A stretch of 64,000 bases of DNA from JAFGDI01 sp963662515 (GTDB taxonomy: Bacteria > Planctomycetota > Phycisphaerae > Sedimentisphaerales > SM23-30). The notes under the pieces were generated by a model, which saw only the letters and a list, made by a program, of their open reading frames with translations, had not been told where the DNA came from and ran no database searches. Below, piece after piece: positions 8,408-16,810 of this stretch. Position numbers and translations under genes: made by a program. The stretch lies in NCBI GenBank assembly GCA_963662515.1, contig OY759675.1, positions 2,418,001 to 2,482,000 of the forward strand, read 5' to 3'. Every line of letters begins with the position of its first letter. Within the stretch, counting starts at the first letter, position 1.

Positions 8408-9537
8408 CACTTCAAATCATTCTTTTTAATACCATTCCACGAATTACTAAGCCCGGCAGTACCAACAATCAGCTTAACAACGCGATGCGAGGTATTATCG
8501 ATCTGATAATCGGCGGGGACTTCAACAGGCCTTGCCATTATACTCTCAGATATCTGTAATTTAACGGCACTGAGTATTACTTCCGGTTCCAGGCCGGTAA
8601 CGACAATAGAACCAGTATCCATCGCTTCTGGCCTTTCGATGGCATTGCGACAGGTAATAGCCGGGAAATTAAGAATGCTTGACTCTTCGCAAATAGTACC
8701 ACTATCAGATATTACGCATTTGGCATTCATCTGCAAGTTAACATAATCCAGAAAACCAAAGGGTTTCATGAATCTGATTTTATCAGAAACTGTTTTACCT
8801 AAAGTTTCCAGTCTCTTGCGAGTTCTGGGATGAGTTGAAACAATTACGGGCAGATCAAATTCCTTCACCAGTAATTCCAGAGCATCAAGTAAACTGCTAA
8901 GGTTTTCCTTACGATCCACATTTTCTTCACGATGAGCACTTACCAGAAAATACCCGCCTTTTTTAACTCCAAGCTCATTAACAGCATTAGAAGCCTTTAT
9001 CCGGTCTAAATTCTGCAAAAGCACTTCTTTCATAGGCGAACCGGTAACGTAAATACGACGATGCGGAATACCCTCTGAGAGCAGATGTCTGCGGGCATGT
9101 TCAGTATAAACCAGATTAAAATCACTGACATGGTCCACTATCCGGCGATTAGTTTCTTCCGGCACATTGAAATCAAAACAGCGATTACCGGCTTCCATAT
9201 GATATACCGGTATTTTCATTCTTTTAGCGATAATTGCCGCAATAGCACTATTAGTATCGCCCAGGATCAATACAGCATCAGGCTTTTCCTGCAATAAGAT
9301 TTCTTCGGTTTTAATCAGAATATTACCATAGACTTTACCCAGCGAGCTGGTATCAACATTCATAAAATGATCTGGTCGTCTCACACCAAGATCTTCAAAG
9401 AAAACCTCATTCAGCTCATAATCATAATTCTGGCCGGTATGAACGATTACATGATCAACATGCTTATCCAGCATTTTCATTACCGCAGAAAGACGGATAA
9501 TCTCAGGGCGAGTGCCCAGTACAGTTACAACTTTCAT
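8407..9537 (-). CDS. fnlC: UDP-2-acetamido-2,6-dideoxy-L-talose 2-epimerase (FnlC/WecB family)
   Basis: This non-hydrolysing UDP-GlcNAc 2-epimerase family member (377 residues) begins MKVVTVLGTRPEIIRLS. It has the family residues in HTGQNYDYELN, GDTNSA, HMEAGNRCFD, PEETNRRIVDH and SDSGTICEES. After FnlA and FnlB it would convert UDP-L-PneNAc to UDP-L-FucNAc. The frame is open upstream to 9591, but that part encodes translated CACAGAGG repeat, so the ATG at 9537 is taken as the start, with GAGG upstream. It is the last enzyme of the fnlABC set, separated from fnlB by 128 bp of repeat-containing spacer. Confidence 0.92.
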   Translation of the reverse strand: MKVVTVLGTRPEIIRLSAVMKMLDKHVDHVIVHTGQNYDYELNEVFFEDLGVRRPDHFMNVDTSSLGKVYGNILIKTEEILLQEKPDAVLILGDTNSAIAAIIAKRMKIPVYHMEAGNRCFDFNVPEETNRRIVDHVSDFNLVYTEHARRHLLSEGIPHRRIYVTGSPMKEVLLQNLDRIKASNAVNELGVKKGGYFLVSAHREENVDRKENLSSLLDALELLVKEFDLPVIVSTHPRTRKRLETLGKTVSDKIRFMKPFGFLDYVNLQMNAKCVISDSGTICEESSILNFPAITCRNAIERPEAMDTGSIVVTGLEPEVILSAVKLQISESIMARPVEVPADYQIDNTSHRVVKLIVGTAGLSNSWNGIKKNDLK

Positions 9538-9665
9538 TATATAAATAACCTCAGAACAGGATTTTTTAACCACAGAGGACACAGAGAACACAGAGGATAA
9601 TATTCTGTGAATTGTGTATTTGGTCGTTTATGTAAATATTATTCATAATAAATAATATGTAGAAT
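9538..9665. repeat. CACAGAGG-type repeat between fnlB and fnlC
   Basis: The segment at about 9567-9596 contains three iterations of a 9-base ACACAGAGA/G motif after TTTTTTAACCACAGAGG. The same motif opens each unit of the tandem arrays at 22-25 kb. Here it interrupts an otherwise tightly packed operon. Confidence 0.75.
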
Positions 9666-10808
9666 TTAACTTTTTTCCACTGGCTCAAAGAAGGTATCGG
9701 GGTCATCGGGGTTGAAATGTTCATTGATCCAGAATAGGGTTACCAGTTCGGTATCACCAATATTACTGATATTATGAGTATAATAGATCGGCATTTCTAC
9801 CCAGGCGGGTTTATCGCCGGATACCTTGTATTCAATTACCTTATCTGTACCGATGCGTCTCAGTTTTATACTGGCCTGCCCACTGATAACGCAGAATTTT
9901 TCATTCTTGCGGACATGGTAGTGATTGCCGCGAGTTATGCCGGGCTTTGTGGTTGAATAAGAAACCTGGCCACCATTTTCCAGTTTGAATACCTCGATAA
10001 AGCTACCCCTGTCATCAGTATTGAGTTTCAGATTCCGCTGCCAATCAGCGGCATCCATATAGGTAATAAAGGTATTATAGAGATCTCTTTCAAAATCATT
10101 CTTAACTGCCGGGACCATTCCCACACTACTGAAATCCTGCCAGAATTTCTTCAATAATGCCAGAACTTCTGACACTTTAACTTCAACCCGCGGCTTAATA
10201 TACTCAACGGAATAAGTTTTACGGTTTTCTTTTATCAGGTTAAAGATATCATCTACCAGATAATTGATATAGATCATACTCATCTGACCATCATTTTGAA
10301 TGGTTGGTTCCTGACCATGAGTAACCTGATGACAAAAAGTAGCCACGACCGAATTATAAAACGGTCTGCCGCTATCGCCAAAAACATTGGGCACTACCAT
10401 CGAAACACCACCGCAGCCTTTAGCCTTACAAAACTCTTCCAGCAGCTCCATACCCTTTTTCTTAGCCCGACCATATTCATTATCCCGGTCGATCTGGGTA
10501 GAGGCGGAAAACAAAATACAAGGAGCATTACCTGCTTTATCGCAATATTCCAGTAATTTAGCCATCAATTCAATATTTTTATCGTAAATAACCTGAGGCT
10601 CATCACGATTAACACCGGCTAAATGTACGATGAAATCTGCCTTACCGGCAAATTCTATAAACTTTGCCGGATCATCATAGTAATTATCTTCAAAAGGAAG
10701 TATCTCGATATTCTTCTCACGAGAAAGTCTGTCCCGCAGATGAGAACCTACAAAACCGGCCATACCGGTAATGCCTACTCTTATTATTTCATTAGCAATG
10801 TTTTCCAT
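9666..10808 (-). CDS. fnlB: FnlB/CapF-type UDP-sugar reductase with C-terminal cupin domain
   Basis: The 380-residue bifunctional protein has an N-terminal SDR domain with the NAD(P) loop GITGMAGFVGSH (about 13-24) and a C-terminal cupin domain from about residue 240, with GITRGNHYHVRKNEKFCV as the metal-site region. In the UDP-L-FucNAc pathway the cupin half epimerises and the SDR half reduces the FnlA product to UDP-L-PneNAc. The length and two-domain order match CapF/WbjC. The ATG follows the fnlA stop codon without a gap. The cupin signature distinguishes it from simple RmlD-like reductases. Confidence 0.93.
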   Translation of the reverse strand: MENIANEIIRVGITGMAGFVGSHLRDRLSREKNIEILPFEDNYYDDPAKFIEFAGKADFIVHLAGVNRDEPQVIYDKNIELMAKLLEYCDKAGNAPCILFSASTQIDRDNEYGRAKKKGMELLEEFCKAKGCGGVSMVVPNVFGDSGRPFYNSVVATFCHQVTHGQEPTIQNDGQMSMIYINYLVDDIFNLIKENRKTYSVEYIKPRVEVKVSEVLALLKKFWQDFSSVGMVPAVKNDFERDLYNTFITYMDAADWQRNLKLNTDDRGSFIEVFKLENGGQVSYSTTKPGITRGNHYHVRKNEKFCVISGQASIKLRRIGTDKVIEYKVSGDKPAWVEMPIYYTHNISNIGDTELVTLFWINEHFNPDDPDTFFEPVEKS

Positions 10809-11846
10809 TTATTTCTTCCAGCCTTTCAGTTCATCTGTAACTTCTTCCAAAGTCAGAAGCAATTCTTCCATCTGTTTCACATTCATCTGCTGGGTATTAT
10901 GTGAATGATAATCCTGCAAAGTTGCCTCTTTTTTATCACCTTCAGTAAAGTATATAGTGTAATTCAAATCCCGGTCATCAAGATGAACCCGGAAATAATC
11001 ACCCATATCCTCAGAACGGCCCACTTCTTCGATAGTCAGCAAGGTTTCATAGAGCTTTTCACCATGGCGAATGCCAATTATCTTAGTACTATGCTCAACA
11101 CCAAAAATATTACTTAAAGCCTCTGCCAAAACATCAAGCGTACAGGCCGGGGCCTTACGCACAAACAAATCACCATGGTTTCCATTCTCAAAAGCAAATA
11201 AAACTAAATCCACCGCATCACGCAATGGCATCATAAACCTTGTCATATCAGGAACAGTCAGTGTCAGGGGCTTGCCCTGCTTGATCTGATTAATAAACAA
11301 GGGAATAACCGAACCACGCGAACACATTACATTACCATAGCGAACTGAGCAAATAACAGTATCACCTGAGGCATTTTGACGAGAAGCTGCCTGAGCCACC
11401 TTTTCCATCATAGCTTTACTGATACCCATAGCGTTTACTGGATAAGCAGCCTTATCTGTACTCAGACAAACCAATCTGTCAACCTTATGCTTAATAGCCG
11501 ATTGAATCACATTATTACTGCCCAAAACATTAGTAAGCACAGCCTGCATCGGGAAAAACTCACAACTCGGCACCTGTTTTAAGGCCGCGGCATGAAATAC
11601 CAGGTCAACCCCGATCATAGCATTATCTACCGAATCAATTTCCCGCACATCGCCTATATAAAACTTCAGACGCGGCTCAGCAAAATCAATACGCATCAGC
11701 TCCTGCTTGAGCTCATCCCTACTGAAAATGCGAATTTCTTTAACCCCCGTCTGGAGTAAACCTTTAACAACAGTCTTTCCAAAAGAACCGGTACCACCGG
11801 TAATAAGAACTGTTTTTCCTTCTAACCTATGCGATAAATTCTTCAT
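10809..11846 (-). CDS. fnlA: UDP-GlcNAc 4,6-dehydratase/5-epimerase (FnlA/CapE)
   Basis: This SDR enzyme (345 residues from the ATG at 11846) starts UDP-L-FucNAc synthesis from UDP-GlcNAc. It has ITGGTGSFGKTVV as cofactor loop, STDKAAYPVNAMGISKAMME with the modified triad in which Met replaces the usual Tyr before GxSK, typical of CapE/FnlA, and RYGNVMCSRGSVIPLF. The start at 11846 has GGAG 9 bases upstream; the upstream in-frame TTG at 11861 overlaps that ribosome site and is rejected. FnlA, FnlB and FnlC are consecutive, giving a complete pathway. Confidence 0.94.
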   Translation of the reverse strand: MKNLSHRLEGKTVLITGGTGSFGKTVVKGLLQTGVKEIRIFSRDELKQELMRIDFAEPRLKFYIGDVREIDSVDNAMIGVDLVFHAAALKQVPSCEFFPMQAVLTNVLGSNNVIQSAIKHKVDRLVCLSTDKAAYPVNAMGISKAMMEKVAQAASRQNASGDTVICSVRYGNVMCSRGSVIPLFINQIKQGKPLTLTVPDMTRFMMPLRDAVDLVLFAFENGNHGDLFVRKAPACTLDVLAEALSNIFGVEHSTKIIGIRHGEKLYETLLTIEEVGRSEDMGDYFRVHLDDRDLNYTIYFTEGDKKEATLQDYHSHNTQQMNVKQMEELLLTLEEVTDELKGWKK

Positions 11847-11872
11847 CTTATACAACTCCAAATAATTTAAAA

Positions 11873-13030
11873 TTAAACTTCATCAGCCAGTTTCTTATAA
11901 AAATCTTTATATTGAATCATTTGTCTGTCCAAATTAAGATTTTTCACATAATAATCTCTACATCTTCTTTTCATATTTCCAACAAAAGCACTATCTCGCA
12001 ATTGCTCAATAGCCAGCTTCAACCCCTCAATATTTCCATGCTCAACAATAAGGCCAAGATCATTTTCCCTGACCTCTGAGTCCAGGCTCATTCCTTTACT
12101 TATCAACACAGGGGTGCCTACCATCATCGATTCGTAAAACTTGGTAGGGTCTAATACGCGATTTACAGGAATGGATGGGTCATAAAAAACTGTAATCCCA
12201 TCTACATCTTTCATCAATGCCCAGCAATCATTGTAAGAAAGCCTTCCTACATAATAAACATTGGGAGTGCCTTTGATTTTATCAATAAGCTCCTGACTGC
12301 GACAATTACCTGCAACGATCAATTCTGTCTTATTGGCCTGATCGCTGCAGAAATCAAGTAACCATTGGCTGCCACGACTTACATCCAGATATCCCAAATA
12401 AGCAAGTCTGACATATCCAGGCCGCCTGACCGGAATTACATTTCTGTCAGGCTCTGGAAGAAATTCATAGTGATCTTTACAGGTATTGGGAATAACAAAG
12501 ATTTCCCTGCTCGACTTACCCCACCTTCCCAGATAAGACATATATCTTCTGGTTGGCAAAACAAATTTACAGGAACGAGACATAACCAGCCAGTCAACAA
12601 AATATGCAATTTTTGAAACCATGCCTGGGAAACGGTAGCACAACGCAAATGGATCACGAATATCATATACCAACTTTGCGCCAGTAAATAATGTTGCCAT
12701 TATCGCCGGCACACCAGACATAATATCACAAACCTGAACAACATCATATCTGCCAAACAATAGTTTCCAGAAAAGCCACCACTGATACCATAAGGTGTAC
12801 AAAACAACTTTAAAACTACGCTGAGGCGCCACCCGAAAAAAACTGCTGATCTTCAAAGCAGATACACAGCTTTGATTCACCTGATTCTCACCTGTCCTGC
12901 TCCAATCAAGAACTTCTATTCGGGAAAAATACTCTGCTGATGCTTCTATCGCTCTGAGTATCGCCGGTGTGCAGTCATAATTACTTGCTCGAACAAATAC
13001 AATTGATTTTTTTTTATCGATATTCTTCAT
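11873..13030 (-). CDS. Glycosyltransferase, GT-B fold (family 4-like)
   Basis: The 385-residue protein has a GT-B layout. The N-half shows a Rossmann strand IVFVRASNYD and DVVQVCDIMSGVPAIM. The C-half shows AYLGYLDVSRGSQWLLD, ELIVAGNCRS, YYVGRLSYNDC and DPTKFYESMMVGTPVLIS, where the glutamate is the usual nucleotide-sugar ligand. It should add one residue of the repeat unit on the cytoplasmic face. It sits 26 bp before fnlA and 159 bp after the polymerase gene. Donor and acceptor are unknown. Confidence 0.85.
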   Translation of the reverse strand: MKNIDKKKSIVFVRASNYDCTPAILRAIEASAEYFSRIEVLDWSRTGENQVNQSCVSALKISSFFRVAPQRSFKVVLYTLWYQWWLFWKLLFGRYDVVQVCDIMSGVPAIMATLFTGAKLVYDIRDPFALCYRFPGMVSKIAYFVDWLVMSRSCKFVLPTRRYMSYLGRWGKSSREIFVIPNTCKDHYEFLPEPDRNVIPVRRPGYVRLAYLGYLDVSRGSQWLLDFCSDQANKTELIVAGNCRSQELIDKIKGTPNVYYVGRLSYNDCWALMKDVDGITVFYDPSIPVNRVLDPTKFYESMMVGTPVLISKGMSLDSEVRENDLGLIVEHGNIEGLKLAIEQLRDSAFVGNMKRRCRDYYVKNLNLDRQMIQYKDFYKKLADEV

Positions 13031-13189
13031 ACTATTTCAACCAGTTAAAATCTTCCTGATATTCTTTAAATAACATGACTTCTGTAAAAGATTTTGACAT
13101 AAACAAAATTGTTATTAATGATTTTATTAATAAATTCATACATTATGTAAACAATATCCAATATCCTATATTATTATATCTACTAATAA

Positions 13190-14521
13190 TTAATAACTGA
13201 TTAACTGATTATTATATAGTTCCTTATACTCTCTATACTCATAAAATAACCAACCAAGAAATAATGGGAATACATCCGTAAGCCAACGAGTATATATTCC
13301 ATTGAACTCTCCATATGTCATTGAAAAAGAATACATAAATGCCGTATAACAATATATGGAAATTGCCCAGGGCCCGTGACAATTAAATAACATATTGGCA
13401 ATAAATTTCAAGAGCAATCCAGTTAAAGAACCAATTATTATTACTCCGATCAAACCACCATTCATATAAGCTTCAGTAACCCATCCCGTTGTCAAAGATG
13501 AGATACCTTTGGCGCCCCACTGATAGCTGCCGGGCATGATCATGTTTTTCAGACTGGCTCCGGCCCCAAAGGGCTTATTGGGCCAGAAGGCCCTGGGAAA
13601 AGGATTTACAAAACCAGCCATATAAGTCTGGCCATACATATAATTAAAATCATTACTTACCAGCCATACCACCAACTCGTGATTACCAAAACCATTATTT
13701 AATGTTAAAAACACCTGTTCGAAACGATTCTCTGAATAGCCTCCTATCTTTTCAGCCCTGATGTTTCCGACAGCTACGATACCAATTCCCATGGCCAAAA
13801 CTATCAAACTTGCCTTAGAAAACAAGACACGGGTTAAGGAAAGATATTTTTTTTGATTCAATACAAAATAGATGCCTATTACCACCATTACTGATATAAA
13901 TATAGCATGACGAGCTGAGGTATAAGAATAAAAGGCAAATGTAAAAACACCTAAAAAAATAGCCCAGAAAAGCATAATTTTATCTTTCTTCTCTGAAGAT
14001 TGATAAGCAGCAAAGGCTACTATAAACGACATATAAACCCATCTTCCAAGTAACAGATCCATACCACCTTCACGATCAGAAAATCCTATTCTGTCTTGCA
14101 TATATTCATCATAGCCAAAACTTCCGATTTTACTGGCGTGAGATACTGATAGAAGGATCGCGGGTAAAGCCACACATATTAAAAGAAACATTTTACCCTG
14201 ATAATTCATCGGAAACACCAATGGTTCGATTTTTTCTTTAGCATTTCCTGAAAGCATGTAAGTCAGTACCATAAAAAAAACAAAAACCAGTGTAACAATA
14301 ATAGAAATAATATGAGACATGTCGCTATAAGTACCGTAGCGATATAAATTCATGAGATATTGAAATACAGGCAGAAATGAATGCACCACAAAAAGCTGCA
14401 ATAAACACAGCGAGACAGGTCTTTTGAAAAGATTAATTACATTACCTTCAGTAATCCAACGGCACAGACCCAATAAAATTATGCCTAAAAGAACATATAG
14501 CAGAACAATAAAGAAATTCAT
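13190..14521 (-). CDS. wzy: O-antigen/oligosaccharide repeat-unit polymerase (Wzy-like)
   Basis: The 443-residue protein is almost entirely hydrophobic, with about ten to twelve predicted membrane segments and a larger periplasmic loop around residues 255-330 (YSENRFEQVFLTLNN, NPFPRAFWPNKPFG, TGWVTEAYMNGG). The FPRxxWPxKP and GWVTEAYMNGG patterns are usual in Wzy/O-antigen ligase-like polymerases. It overlaps the flippase by 4 bp, the classical wzx-wzy pairing. Wzy sequences diverge strongly, so the call relies on topology, motifs and context. Confidence 0.85.
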   Translation of the reverse strand: MNFFIVLLYVLLGIILLGLCRWITEGNVINLFKRPVSLCLLQLFVVHSFLPVFQYLMNLYRYGTYSDMSHIISIIVTLVFVFFMVLTYMLSGNAKEKIEPLVFPMNYQGKMFLLICVALPAILLSVSHASKIGSFGYDEYMQDRIGFSDREGGMDLLLGRWVYMSFIVAFAAYQSSEKKDKIMLFWAIFLGVFTFAFYSYTSARHAIFISVMVVIGIYFVLNQKKYLSLTRVLFSKASLIVLAMGIGIVAVGNIRAEKIGGYSENRFEQVFLTLNNGFGNHELVVWLVSNDFNYMYGQTYMAGFVNPFPRAFWPNKPFGAGASLKNMIMPGSYQWGAKGISSLTTGWVTEAYMNGGLIGVIIIGSLTGLLLKFIANMLFNCHGPWAISIYCYTAFMYSFSMTYGEFNGIYTRWLTDVFPLFLGWLFYEYREYKELYNNQLISY

Positions 14522-15807
14522 TTATCGTTTCCTTGATAAGAAAATGGGACATTTTTAGAAAAAACTCGAATTATAAAACCTATGTATAATATTGCAGCAG
14601 CAGAATTGCCAATAACCATAGCATAGGCGGCCCCCTGCGAACCGGAAGATGGTATCATTATACAAGAGGGAATTATTGTCATAATAAAAGTAACCGTATT
14701 GATTATCGGTATTGACCTTATTGATGAAAACTTAAGAACAAATGGATTCAATATACTTATCAAAGCTCCAGAGGGTATAATCCACATAACAATCTTCAGA
14801 AGCTCATATGGTTTTTCACCAAAATCAGGGTAAAGACCAGATATTATTATTTTACCACACAATAACAATATAACCGGTATGAAAATAACGCCTATAGCGA
14901 TCATCAGCAGACAATACAATTTCCCTTTATTGGACAAATCACGAATTGAACGATAACTGGATATCAAACTCATTACCAGTATTCCAAAACATTGAATTGG
15001 AGCCAGAAAAAGAAAAGCTATACTTGTAGCCGCAACAAAATCAGATACCGATTCAAATGAATCAAAAATACTAAGTATTACTCTGTTAAGATGAGGTATC
15101 GATACAGTTAAAATTCCAGCCAAAGTAATCTTAAGCCAGACTTCTTTTAATAAGATTGCCATATCATTATCGTAATCGGTTTTATACAGATCAGAATTTT
15201 TTTTATACAAAAGAAGATATGCAACTGAATTACCAATTAAAATGCCCCATGACAAGCCGCTCAATCCCAATAAATATGCACCAATAAGACCTGTTAATAA
15301 AGAAAATAGTGTCCTGCTTGCCACCCAGAGCGTACGATATTTAAAATCTCGCTTATATCTGGCTTCAGTAAGTAATAATAAAAATTGATTTTCAGGATAT
15401 AAAGAAAGAGTTAAGGGTACAAGACATTGAATTACCTCAAATGGAACTAATCCGACCAAACCAAGGATCAGTGCAATAATAGTCCCGCAGAGTATAAAAA
15501 AAGCTATTGCTTTGTCAGAAAGTTTAAGAGATGTACCAATAAGTTTTTTCTGATCTTCGACCGAATATCCTGATAAAAATCTTAACAACCCTGCGGCTAA
15601 TCCCCATTGAGGCTGCATGCCAACGATCATGGTAACACTGAATGCTGTTGAAAAAATCCCAAAATCATTCTTTCCTATTATCAAAGCCGCCAGTGGAAAT
15701 AATATGAGGCGAGGAATAGCCAGATAAGCAAACTGTTCTCCCAGCGTCCAAAAAACATAGCTGAAATCTCTTTTAAATTTACTAAAATTCATTACCTGGT
15801 CATCCAT
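14518..15807 (-). CDS. wzx: Polysaccharide repeat-unit flippase (Wzx, MATE/PST family)
   Basis: The 429-residue membrane protein has about 12 predicted helices. Its N-terminus, SKFKRDFSYVFWTLGEQFAY, is followed by IGKNDFGIFSTAFSVTMI, as in polysaccharide transport (PST) flippases. It should move the lipid-linked repeat unit across the cytoplasmic membrane. The first ATG (15807) overlaps the upstream gene by 16 bp; an internal ATG at 15792 overlaps the stop codon by one base (TAATG) and may be the real start. It is coupled downstream to wzy by a 4-bp overlap. Confidence 0.88.
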   Translation of the reverse strand: MDDQVMNFSKFKRDFSYVFWTLGEQFAYLAIPRLILFPLAALIIGKNDFGIFSTAFSVTMIVGMQPQWGLAAGLLRFLSGYSVEDQKKLIGTSLKLSDKAIAFFILCGTIIALILGLVGLVPFEVIQCLVPLTLSLYPENQFLLLLTEARYKRDFKYRTLWVASRTLFSLLTGLIGAYLLGLSGLSWGILIGNSVAYLLLYKKNSDLYKTDYDNDMAILLKEVWLKITLAGILTVSIPHLNRVILSIFDSFESVSDFVAATSIAFLFLAPIQCFGILVMSLISSYRSIRDLSNKGKLYCLLMIAIGVIFIPVILLLCGKIIISGLYPDFGEKPYELLKIVMWIIPSGALISILNPFVLKFSSIRSIPIINTVTFIMTIIPSCIMIPSSGSQGAAYAMVIGNSAAAILYIGFIIRVFSKNVPFSYQGNDK

Positions 15808-16781
15808 AAGCGAGATATAACGCCAAAATCTTTAATATTAATTATATTATCTGGAAAATAATCTACAGGCAACTCTTCACCTTCCATTAGCCAATATTCT
15901 ACCAATTCAGAAAGGGTATCAATATCCACATTACAATCCCTTTCCATATTATTAACATCCGATAAACAGTATTTGTCAACAAAATCTTTCGGCAGCAAAT
16001 ACCACGGTTGAGCATTTGATTCAAAATAATATGTTAGAACTCTGAATTTGTGGTATTTATCGTGTGAACATACAGCATCAAGCTCATGAAACCATGCATA
16101 TAATTTATTATCTATATCGCGATCAACAATAAATAAATCCAGCCCCTTATCAGATCCACCTATCACCCACGACAAAATACCGTTGCGATTATCCGAATCA
16201 AACTGGGCTACAGCGGTTGCAGATGTCATATATGTGTACGCCATATCATCTGCTTGAGTCACACCAATCTGTAGCAGATCACTATTATCATTAAAAGAAG
16301 CATATTTATCAAACTTATTCGCTCTTGATGCTAAAAAAACATAACTTACATCACAAATTCGGTCAGGATCGATCCCCTGTAGTTCTATCTGTTCATCTAT
16401 CATGTCATAAGAGACAGTAATTGTTGATTTCAATACATATGCCAAACCAATTACAGTCATCCTTTTAAATACGATGATATTACCAGAATATGTTTGCCCA
16501 TCTTGTAAATATTTGTTTTTACCATCAATAGACAGATTAGTACTAAGAACCACTTCATGCCCATGGCCAGAGCCGCTGAATACCTTGTCAATTCGTAACA
16601 CAGTACCTTGATTACTATTGATAGAATTACAATATAATTTATCTTTATAATATACATCACCAACGGTATATCCTCTTGCTGGAACGAGAGATAGCCTTAA
16701 ATTACCAGTTGAAAGCCAAATATCAGCCCAACACGAACTAATACAACATGTATATAATAATACAATTTTAATAATATTCAT
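15792..16781 (-). CDS. Secreted protein with C-terminal dockerin-like repeat
   Basis: The 329-residue product has a signal peptide (MNIIKIVLLYTCCISSCWAD). The main part has no recognised domain; short strands suggest an all-beta fold. Its C-terminus (about 282-329) is a dockerin-like pair of loops: DCNVDIDTLSELVEYWLME, then PDNIINIKDFGVISRLW. The pattern matches planctomycete dockerin-like repeats, whose calcium loops have D-x-N-x-D-x-x-D spacing. It is 30 bp after the sialidase-like gene and coupled to wzx, so these exported proteins are probably part of the polysaccharide operon. Confidence 0.75.
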   Translation of the reverse strand: MNIIKIVLLYTCCISSCWADIWLSTGNLRLSLVPARGYTVGDVYYKDKLYCNSINSNQGTVLRIDKVFSGSGHGHEVVLSTNLSIDGKNKYLQDGQTYSGNIIVFKRMTVIGLAYVLKSTITVSYDMIDEQIELQGIDPDRICDVSYVFLASRANKFDKYASFNDNSDLLQIGVTQADDMAYTYMTSATAVAQFDSDNRNGILSWVIGGSDKGLDLFIVDRDIDNKLYAWFHELDAVCSHDKYHKFRVLTYYFESNAQPWYLLPKDFVDKYCLSDVNNMERDCNVDIDTLSELVEYWLMEGEELPVDYFPDNIINIKDFGVISRLWMTR

Positions 16782-16810
16782 AATCTGATTTTGCTATTGT
16801 ATAGGTAATT

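Noticed and set aside
9538..9591. Upstream N-terminal extension of fnlC
   Set aside because: The extra codons translate the CACAGAGG repeat; the ATG at 9537 gives the conserved MKVVTVLGTRPE start.
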